NCBI GenBank assembly: GCA_030426465.1
Contig: JAUHYK010000037.1
Coordinates: 1 to 37,500 of the forward strand
DNA length: 37,500 nucleotides
Direction: 5' to 3'
Source: Alphaproteobacteria bacterium
GTDB lineage: Bacteria > Pseudomonadota > Alphaproteobacteria > Caulobacterales > Parvularculaceae
The position numbers and the translations under genes are program-made. The notes below the pieces were generated by a model that worked only from the letters and a program-made list of their open reading frames with translations, did no database searches and was not told where the DNA came from. How positions within the stretch are numbered: position 1 is the stretch's first letter; the number at the start of each line of letters is the position of its first letter. Below are positions 32,174 to 37,500 of this stretch, in pieces.

Positions 32174-32971
32174 TTACAGTGCGTCTATCATCTCCGCGAC
32201 GAGGGGGTGGCGCACCACATCCTCCCGTGTGAAGCGAATGGCGCTCACATTGTCGATATTTTCGAGTTTTTCCACAACGTCAGCGAGGCCCGACATGCCG
32301 GGCAGGAGATCACTCTGCGCCGGATCGCCGGTCACCACCATGGAAGAGTTCCAGCCAAGCCGGGTCAACAGCATTTTGAGCTGGCCATAGGTGCAGTTCT
32401 GCGCCTCGTCGATAACGATATAGGCGTTGTTCAGTGTTCGCCCGCGCATATAGGCGATGGGCGCGATCTCGATAACGCCTTCAGCCAGGAGCGCTTTGAG
32501 GCGCTTCGAGGATATCCGGTCACACAAAGCATCATAAAGCGGTCGCAGATACGGCGAGAGTTTTTCTTCCATGTCGCCAGGCAGGAAGCCAAGGCTTTCG
32601 CCGGCTTCGACCGCAGGTCTTGAAAGTATGATGCGTCTTACGGCGCCGGAGTCCAGTGCTTCTACGGCTTTGGCGATTGCGAGATAGGTTTTGCCTGTGC
32701 CGGCCGCGCCGCAAGCGAACACAAGCGGGTCCTCGTCGATAGCGTCCAGCATCTTTTGTTGTGAATCATTCTGGGCACGGATGTTTTTGCGGTATTTCTG
32801 ATCGCTCTGGCCCTGACCGTGGCCCCGGTTCTGAGTGTGACGATCCTGCTTGGCATCGTCCATTGGGGACCACTCCGGCTCATCAAAGAGCCGGCGGACA
32901 TTGGAATCTTCACCGTAATGCACATGCTCCTGCATGCGCCGCGCCGCGCGGCGCGCCGTGCGTTTGGCCAT
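32174..32971 (-). CDS. PhoH-family ATPase
   Basis: A 265-residue PhoH protein. A basic Arg/Lys/Ala-rich N-terminus (about 1-12) leads to a variable polar region, then the P-loop: GAAGTGKT at 88-95. Walker B is IVIDEAQN, and SRPAVEAGESLGFLPGDMEEK and MVVTGDPAQSD are standard PhoH signatures. PhoH proteins resemble the ATPase core of superfamily 1 helicases. The E. coli relative YbeZ works with YbeY in ribosomal RNA maturation, but this copy stands alone without ybeY and is shorter at the N-terminus than YbeZ-type proteins. It is probably the second, stand-alone PhoH type (PhoH2-like without a PIN domain). Confidence 0.9.
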   Translation of the reverse strand: MAKRTARRAARRMQEHVHYGEDSNVRRLFDEPEWSPMDDAKQDRHTQNRGHGQGQSDQKYRKNIRAQNDSQQKMLDAIDEDPLVFACGAAGTGKTYLAIAKAVEALDSGAVRRIILSRPAVEAGESLGFLPGDMEEKLSPYLRPLYDALCDRISSKRLKALLAEGVIEIAPIAYMRGRTLNNAYIVIDEAQNCTYGQLKMLLTRLGWNSSMVVTGDPAQSDLLPGMSGLADVVEKLENIDNVSAIRFTREDVVRHPLVAEMIDAL

Positions 32972-33410
32972 TTACGCCTCCAGATGACAAATATTGATTT
33001 GAGAAAGGCGACCGAAACGGAGTTGAGGGGCGTATGTAATGAAAGTTGCAGTGCGTAAGAAACCCTGCGCTAGCCGCGCCAGTCCGGGTTTCCGTTAAGC
33101 TGTTACACCGCATTACGACGCCTGGTACTCCTTCACCGGTTAGGGTTTTGAAGGGCGCTCCGCGAATCACTCGCCAAATTCACTATAACGCGTTTTCACC
33201 GCAGCGCCGAAATTTTTTTCGAACGTCAGAAAAAATTCGCAATCGTTAATGCTTGCGCAAAAGCGGCGCAGTCCTTCGCTGAGGTTGGGACTGACATCGT
33301 TGGCGAATGCGGGAGTGAATGTTCCTCGACGCCTTAAGCCATATTGTACAAAACCGCCGCCGCCACTGTCATCGAGACTGTGGGCGGCTTCGAATTTGTT
33401 GCGGCTTGAC
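32972..33410. other. 439-bp gap with a doubtful short reading frame
   Basis: The gap between phoH and the GYF_2 gene has no strongly supported gene. It must contain the phoH promoter. A minus-strand frame at 33167-33445 (92 codons) has a protein-like C-terminal half (AFANDVSPNLSEGLRRFC, then EFFLTFEKNFGAAV) but its only ATG overlaps the end of the GYF_2 gene and no ribosome site is visible. It could be a small real gene or a decayed one. The plus strand also carries a short frame (33046-33249) with no coding character. Confidence 0.4.
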
Positions 33411-34052
33411 CTAGTGCTGCATCGTGCGGAAATGAGCGGCGGCAAGTTTTGAATTTGGCTCTGGCGCGTAATTGCTCCACGAGCTCCGGCCGCGGGATGC
33501 GTCCACTACAAAAATGGATTCGCTGCCGCGCAGGTAAGGCGCAATGGCGTTGCGGACACCTACTGCAGTGAGCTCGCAGGTGACATGCCATACATTGTCG
33601 GCGATCCGGAACGCGGGCCCTAACGACATCATCGCCGCTTCTACGCGGCTCGCCGCTGCGCTGACCACATCGAAGATGACTACGAAGTTTGCGTCGCCGC
33701 TTTCGATCGCGCCGTCGGCGCGTTTGGCGCGCTTATCTTTGGCGGCGTTTTCCGGAACGGCGCTTTTGCTTTTAACATGTGGCGCATCTTCACTGATTAC
33801 GTTGTCGCAATCATTGCGTTTGCCAAAAGTCTTTGTCGACGCCTTGGCGGCGATGATAGGCGTTTCCTTGCCAAAGAAGCTGGCGAAGACCATTTCGCGT
33901 TTTGCTTCGCGCCAGGTTTGCCCGCCAGCTGGGGAGACAAGCGACCAGGACGCCAGCCGACCTTCATGCGCGAACTTGCGCATCTGCTGGGTCGTATAAG
34001 GTCCGTAGACCTTTTCCTGCACTTTAATGCACCAATTTTCAGCCGTAAGCAT
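33411..34052 (-). CDS. GYF_2 domain protein with a SinR/Cas2-like C-terminal region
   Basis: A 213-residue protein with two parts. Residues 1-55 are a GYF_2 domain: WCIKVQEKVYGPYTTQQMRKF, SLVSPAGGQTWREAK. A polar, basic linker (about 60-120) follows. Residues 121-200 (FVVIFDVV, SLGPAFRIADNVWHVTCE, VGVRNAIAPYL, SIFVVDASRGRSSW) look like the ferredoxin-fold SinR/Cas2-like pattern: hydrophobic strand, helix, 'xxLGxAxRxxxxxWHV', helix, 'DSLFVVxxxxxxxW'. This reading is mine and needs profile searches. The start, ATG 34050-34052, has GAGGAAAG upstream; that site overlaps the TGA of the preceding PilZ gene, showing tight coupling. Confidence 0.75.
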   Translation of the reverse strand: MLTAENWCIKVQEKVYGPYTTQQMRKFAHEGRLASWSLVSPAGGQTWREAKREMVFASFFGKETPIIAAKASTKTFGKRNDCDNVISEDAPHVKSKSAVPENAAKDKRAKRADGAIESGDANFVVIFDVVSAAASRVEAAMMSLGPAFRIADNVWHVTCELTAVGVRNAIAPYLRGSESIFVVDASRGRSSWSNYAPEPNSKLAAAHFRTMQH

Positions 34053-34061
34053 CGGCTTTCC

Positions 34062-34772
34062 TCATTCGTTTCCGGCGCGCACGCCTTTCTTGCCGAAACT
34101 CTGAGCAAAACCCGCGCCAGTTGTGTCAAATGGCTCTATTGCTGTGGTTTCTTCCACAATTTCATCCATGCGTTCGGCGCTGCCGGTAAAGACGACGCCG
34201 ACACCCTTGTCGTGGCGGCGGACGACCTTTGCAGTCATCCGTCCCAAAATGAGATGGGTTCCGAGCGGTGGACGCGGAGAGATATCGAGAGAGGCGCCGG
34301 TTAAAGAGATGTCCATAATGGAACACTTCGCTTCACGGCCGTCTTCAAGACGGACAGTGGCGGGGGCGCCCTGTGGGATCCGCGGATTATTACGGCGGTC
34401 ACCGCCACGACGCTTATTATTTAGCGCCGACGTAAGATTGTCGGCGATTTTGGCCTGTTTGGCGCGCCGTTTTGGATAGGTCACTGCGAAACTGCTGTTG
34501 CTCGAGCGCACGACTTTGGCTTCGACGCGGCCGATCTGGTCAATGTAAAGCACGATGGTTTGGCCGAAAGCGGGGGGAAATTTCGCGCGCAACATGGCGC
34601 CAGCGGCGGAAATATTCAGCACCTCCGCCGCGCATTCTTCGCCTTTTTCGGTCAGAAACCGCGCTTTTACCGGTAGGTCGACGCGACGATGCTTCCGCCG
34701 GTCATCGCCAGCGTCTGCGGCAGCGTCCTTCGAAGAAGGCGCGGCGTCTTTGTCCGGTCTGGAATTAACCAT
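34062..34772 (-). CDS. Tandem PilZ-domain c-di-GMP-binding protein
   Basis: A 236-residue soluble protein with two PilZ domains. The first has RxxxR at 26-30 (within DRRKHRRVDLPVKARF) and NISAAG at 53-58; the second has RxxxR at 127-131 (within DRRNNPRIP) and DISLTG at 154-159. Both therefore retain the two motifs used to bind cyclic di-GMP. The first 25 residues are polar and probably disordered, the tail after 215 is unstructured. The frame is open to 34913; ATG 34772 is preferred because the upstream extension has no PilZ character and overlaps the rhomboid gene. Whether it controls motility, polysaccharide or another output is unknown. The GYF_2 gene follows in the same operon. Confidence 0.87.
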   Translation of the reverse strand: MVNSRPDKDAAPSSKDAAADAGDDRRKHRRVDLPVKARFLTEKGEECAAEVLNISAAGAMLRAKFPPAFGQTIVLYIDQIGRVEAKVVRSSNSSFAVTYPKRRAKQAKIADNLTSALNNKRRGGDRRNNPRIPQGAPATVRLEDGREAKCSIMDISLTGASLDISPRPPLGTHLILGRMTAKVVRRHDKGVGVVFTGSAERMDEIVEETTAIEPFDTTGAGFAQSFGKKGVRAGNE

Positions 34773-34888
34773 GGGCTGCCCGCGAGTTAGAGGTCCTAAA
34801 TGAAAGCTTATGGCTTGTTGGTGAACAAAGGTTTGCGCTGTGAGGGGGGCTTCGTTAATCACCTTTAACAAGCCCACCGTGAGCAGGC

Positions 34889-35677
34889 ATGAAAACGCCG
34901 GAAACGAACCCAAGAAAAAGCCGATGGCTATGGCTGGACGCGATCCCTGACCCGGTTGCGGCGCTCGCGCTGGTGCTGACGATCATACAGCTCGCCACTG
35001 CCCTGGCCCCTCCCGGGGCGGTGCGGCGTATATGGCGGCTGGTGGAGGTTTCTCCAGCCCGTATTGCGGGCGCGGCGGACGCGAGAGATTGGGTGGGCCT
35101 TGTTCGCCCCTATCTCGGTCACATGTTTGTTCACATAAATCTTTTCCACTATGCAGTGAATCTTGTGGCGATCGTGATCGCAGGGACGTTGGTTTTTCGC
35201 GAGATGCAGACGAAGACGGCGCCAGGGAAAAGCGATCCCGCCGCTGCGTTCATCGCGTTTTTTCTGCTTTGCGGCATGGCGGGCGCCTTCGCTTTTGTAA
35301 CGCTGAACCCTAAAACATATTTGCCGATGATTGGCGCATCCGGCGCCGCGGCTGGTCTTTTCGGAGCGGTGGTACTGATGGTCGCGCGGCGTGAGTGGTC
35401 CGTGCTGCCGCTAACAGGCGCCGCTAAAACGACCTTTGTTATTGTCGCTATTTCCGCCGCGCTCGTCATTGTTAACTATGCGCTGTTTGCACTATTCGAT
35501 TTTCTGCTTGATTTGCTGCAAAGCAACAAACTCATGCTGCACCGGCTTCCTGGATGGCGAAGCCAGCTTAATATCTGGCTTGGTGGAGGGAGCGCGTGGC
35601 AGGCTCATGCGGGCGGTTATTTGTTCGGACTTATTGCGTTTCCGTTATTTGAACGTATGGCTCGCTCCTCAAGGTAA
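34889..35677 (+). CDS. Rhomboid-family intramembrane serine protease
   Basis: A 262-residue membrane protein with six to seven TM helices. Rhomboid hallmarks are present: GHMFVHINLFHYAVN in the second core helix (His78, His82, His87, Asn91), the GASG motif with nucleophile Ser151, and WQAHAGGYLFG with catalytic His240. The His-rich first motif and the Ser/His dyad are all intact, so it should be an active protease and not an inactive homologue. The N-terminus MKTPETNPRKSRW is short and cytosolic. A linking loop (170-230) is longer than in GlpG. It is divergent from the PilZ gene across about 116 bp. Substrates are unknown. Confidence 0.87.
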   Translation: MKTPETNPRKSRWLWLDAIPDPVAALALVLTIIQLATALAPPGAVRRIWRLVEVSPARIAGAADARDWVGLVRPYLGHMFVHINLFHYAVNLVAIVIAGTLVFREMQTKTAPGKSDPAAAFIAFFLLCGMAGAFAFVTLNPKTYLPMIGASGAAAGLFGAVVLMVARREWSVLPLTGAAKTTFVIVAISAALVIVNYALFALFDFLLDLLQSNKLMLHRLPGWRSQLNIWLGGGSAWQAHAGGYLFGLIAFPLFERMARSSR

Positions 35678-35757
35678 ACACAAGCCGTTCATGCCGTTCA
35701 GGGACTTGCTTCGTAATATCTCCGGGTTCAGAATAACCGGCAGGGAAGGAGGCGCTC

Positions 35758-36186
35758 ATGAAAGCCAAACATATCCTTCAGTCCAAAGGCGCCGAGGTGT
35801 TCGCCGTCAGTCCAGACGACACCATTGCCGCCGCTGTAAGCGTTCTTAATGATAAAAACATCGGCGCCGTCGTGGTGCGAGATAGCCGCGGTGAGGCCGT
35901 GGGGATATTGTCAGAGCGTGATGTCGTCAGGCGGCTCGGTGACAAAGGCGCTGAGGCGATCAGCATGCGTGTTAGCGACTGTATGACGAATAACCCCTAC
36001 ACTTGTGCGCCTGATGATACAGTTGACGATCTCATGGCGCGCATGACGGATAAGCGCATCCGTCATTTGCCCGTACAGAGCGATGGCCGGATCATCGGCG
36101 TTATTTCCATCGGTGATGTTGTAAAACGCAAGATTCAGGAAGCGGAGCAGGAAGCGGCTGCGTTGAAGGAGTATATATCTTCCTGA
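35758..36186 (+). CDS. CBS-domain pair protein
   Basis: A 142-residue cytoplasmic protein made of two CBS domains forming a Bateman module. Domain 1 (about 7-62) includes AVSPDDTIAAAVSVLNDKNIGAVVV and GILSERDVVRRL. Domain 2 (about 72-128) includes YTCAPDDTVDDLMARMTDKRIRHLPV and GVISIGDVVKR. The C-terminal helix (KIQEAEQEAAALKEYI) is charged. Such stand-alone modules bind adenine nucleotides or NAD and may regulate partner enzymes. A strong AAGGAGG precedes the ATG. It follows the rhomboid gene by 80 bases. A short AAGAG-TGCG-CTCTT hairpin (36226-36239) and a later T run may end the transcript. Confidence 0.9.
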   Translation: MKAKHILQSKGAEVFAVSPDDTIAAAVSVLNDKNIGAVVVRDSRGEAVGILSERDVVRRLGDKGAEAISMRVSDCMTNNPYTCAPDDTVDDLMARMTDKRIRHLPVQSDGRIIGVISIGDVVKRKIQEAEQEAAALKEYISS

Positions 36187-36256
36187 TAACAGAACAGCGT
36201 TTGCCGTTGCGCGTTATCGTTATGGAAGAGTGCGCTCTTTAACGAGGCGGGTTTTT

Positions 36257-37219
36257 TTAACCCAGATACTCCAGCGCCGCTTCGATCTGCGGTCTTGCGT
36301 CGTCGACGGCTTTACGGCCGAGTGCGATCATTTCTTCGGCTTTGTCGAATTCCAGTAACGAGATATGTCCGACTTGCGGTGTGATGAGGACATCCGGCGG
36401 TTCGCCGGCAAGCCGCGAGCGGGTAATGCGGTCCATGAGAATGTTAAACGACGCGAGCATAACCGAGCCGACGCCCGGCGCGCTTGCGGTTCCCTGAAAT
36501 AATTTTGTGATGCCGCCTTTTGCGTGTTCGACGCTTGGATGCATCTCGCCGAAACGCGCTCTTCTCTGTGCGACGCCGAGATTAAAAGCGTCTGCGTGTA
36601 AACCAATAGCGATGACGACGCGCGCGCCCATCGCGCGGCATGCGGAAACGGGCAGGGGATTGACGAGAGCGCCATCAATAAGCCATCGCCCATCGACCGC
36701 GCGCGGCGGAAAAATGCCTGGCAGTGCGTAAGCCGCCTGCATCGCCTCGGCGAGATCGCCTTCGCGCAGCCAAACCTCGTGGCCTGTGGCAAGCTCAGCC
36801 GTCACGGCGACGAATTTATGCGGTAAGTCTCTAATTTCTGTAGGCGGAAGGTATCGTAATAGAGCTTTTTCAAGCCGTTTGCCGCCCATCAGGCCGGCGC
36901 CGTTCAAGACAACGTCTACATAAGAGAGCATGCGAGTGGGCGAGAGGCTGCGCGCCCATTCTTCAAGCGCATCAAGGCGGCCAGCCCGCCAGAAACCGCC
37001 CACAAGAGCGCCGACCGAGGTCCCGGCGAGTATTTCGGGAATGGCGCCGAGCTCCTCCAGCCGGCGGACAGCGCCGATATGCGCCCAGCCGCGCGCGACG
37101 CCGCCGCCAAGGGCCAGGCCGAGTTTTGCCCTTGCAGGGGATTCTTTGGATGCTGGTGCGGGGGCTGCGCCGTCTTCTGCAGCTGATTCTTCCTTGCTTT
37201 GTTCTTCTTCAGTTGACAT
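36257..37219 (-). CDS. Patatin-like phospholipase (RssA-like)
   Basis: A 320-residue patatin-fold protein, using a Ser-Asp dyad to hydrolyse acyl esters of lipids. An acidic, Ala-rich N-terminal extension (about 1-30) precedes the fold. The oxyanion motif GGGVARGWAHIG is at 38-49, the nucleophile motif GTSVG has Ser68, and the catalytic Asp182 is in LIDGALVNPLP. The overall length and MGARVVIAIGLHA match the RssA/YchK branch. No signal peptide is present. The stop lies next to a GGGTT-TTTTT-AACCC dyad (36249-36263). Substrate is unknown. Confidence 0.9.
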   Translation of the reverse strand: MSTEEEQSKEESAAEDGAAPAPASKESPARAKLGLALGGGVARGWAHIGAVRRLEELGAIPEILAGTSVGALVGGFWRAGRLDALEEWARSLSPTRMLSYVDVVLNGAGLMGGKRLEKALLRYLPPTEIRDLPHKFVAVTAELATGHEVWLREGDLAEAMQAAYALPGIFPPRAVDGRWLIDGALVNPLPVSACRAMGARVVIAIGLHADAFNLGVAQRRARFGEMHPSVEHAKGGITKLFQGTASAPGVGSVMLASFNILMDRITRSRLAGEPPDVLITPQVGHISLLEFDKAEEMIALGRKAVDDARPQIEAALEYLG

Positions 37220-37332
37220 TGCCTGTCCGGCTCTGGGTTATGCGGGCGTTAAAAGTTACAACTAAGGTGCCTGATTTCAATATGGAGCAAAGCGTGAGCA
37301 TTGCTGACTTTAAGCGATCGCACGACGCTGCG

Positions 37333-37500
37333 TTATCGCTTTTCAGCCTCAACTGAAGCGAGGGATGACGCTTCAGAAGCACTGCCTTTTCTTCGCCAAA
37401 TTCTATACACGCCTTCCTCCGCCACGACATCATAATCGTGAAACAGGGATGGATTCTTTTCGAGAAGCTTACTGGCTAACCACAGGCTTGTTTCTGTAGT
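37333..37500 (-). CDS. C-terminal end of a gene that begins beyond the window
   Basis: Read on the minus strand from the window edge, the frame runs 55 codons to TAA 37333-37335 and starts TTETSLWLASKLLEKNPSLF, then HDYDVVAEEGVYRIWRRKGS, then a Ser/Ala/Glu-rich tail. Its composition and the amphipathic, aromatic-rich pattern look like genuine coding sequence. The frame was not supplied as a complete ORF because its start is outside. The family is not identifiable from so short a piece. It lies 113 bases upstream of the patatin start on the same strand. Confidence 0.6.
   Translation of the reverse strand, partial: TTETSLWLASKLLEKNPSLFHDYDVVAEEGVYRIWRRKGSASEASSLASVEAEKR

Noticed and set aside
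33046-33249. A 67-codon plus-strand frame upstream of phoH
   Set aside because: Arg-rich, no ribosome site, overlaps another doubtful frame; no supporting feature.
37209-37433. A 74-codon minus-strand frame near the right edge
   Set aside because: It overlaps both the patatin start and the more convincing C-terminal frame ending at 37333, and its composition is not protein-like.
1-37500. CRISPR array, transposase, integrase, tRNA or rRNA genes
   Set aside because: I saw no regularly spaced repeats, no terminal inverted repeats with a transposase frame, and no recognisable tRNA or rRNA sequence; a tRNAscan or repeat finder was not available.

Overview
The window looks like a chromosomal segment of a free-living Gram-negative alphaproteobacterium with about 55-60% G+C. 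The evidence is the block lptF-lptG-lptD-surA-pdxA-rsmA next to a divergent pepA followed by holC, a DUF3126 protein of the alphaproteobacterial type, a CC0125/CC1285-type lipoprotein, and a large TonB-dependent receptor. The gene style fits the Caulobacterales/Parvularculales/Hyphomonadaceae neighbourhood; that placement is inference. I see no rRNA, tRNA, CRISPR array, insertion sequence or prophage.

Layout. 1-500: the tail of an upstream gene and a VOC/PhnB-like protein. 505-1461: thioredoxin reductase (minus). 1689-7628: a plus-strand run of seven genes comprising homogentisate 1,2-dioxygenase, a small DUF6980-like protein, an AT-rich orphan, fumarylacetoacetate hydrolase, a TonB-dependent receptor, an HSL-type esterase and a small membrane protein. 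It closes with a hairpin terminator that works better for the opposing strand. 7659-8553: two paralogous glycine-zipper lipoproteins (minus). 8795-12777: a CurA-like oxidoreductase, an unknown helical protein (minus), then lipoprotein-cupin and ICMT-like methyltransferase-thioesterase pairs. 12785-20667 (minus): the LPS export, outer-membrane folding, pyridoxal phosphate and ribosome-methylation block. 20832-23579: pepA, DUF1499, holC and a DksA/TraR-like zinc protein. 23576-27637 (minus): CaCA antiporter, chorismate mutase, ABC-F ATPase and a secreted protein. 27839-32971: two unrecognised polytopic membrane proteins, a PCu(A)C copper chaperone, DUF3126, a single-pass protein and PhoH. 33411-37219: a GYF_2 protein, a double-PilZ protein, a rhomboid protease, a CBS-pair protein and a patatin phospholipase. 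The C-terminus of another minus-strand gene ends the window.

How genes work together. The homogentisate genes carry out the ring-opening and final hydrolysis steps of tyrosine/phenylalanine catabolism; the maleylacetoacetate isomerase between them is absent here. A receptor and esterase follow in the same orientation, which suggests capture and hydrolysis of an aromatic ester. LptF/LptG (inner-membrane permease) and LptD (outer-membrane translocon) belong to one LPS export machine, and SurA helps fold barrels such as LptD. The double-PilZ protein keeps both c-di-GMP motifs and is directly followed by a GYF_2 protein whose C-terminal half resembles SinR/Cas2-like ferredoxin folds. That pair, the tandem lipoproteins and the two orphan membrane proteins are the least explained parts. 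All functional calls come from reading translated sequence and motifs; no database search was run.
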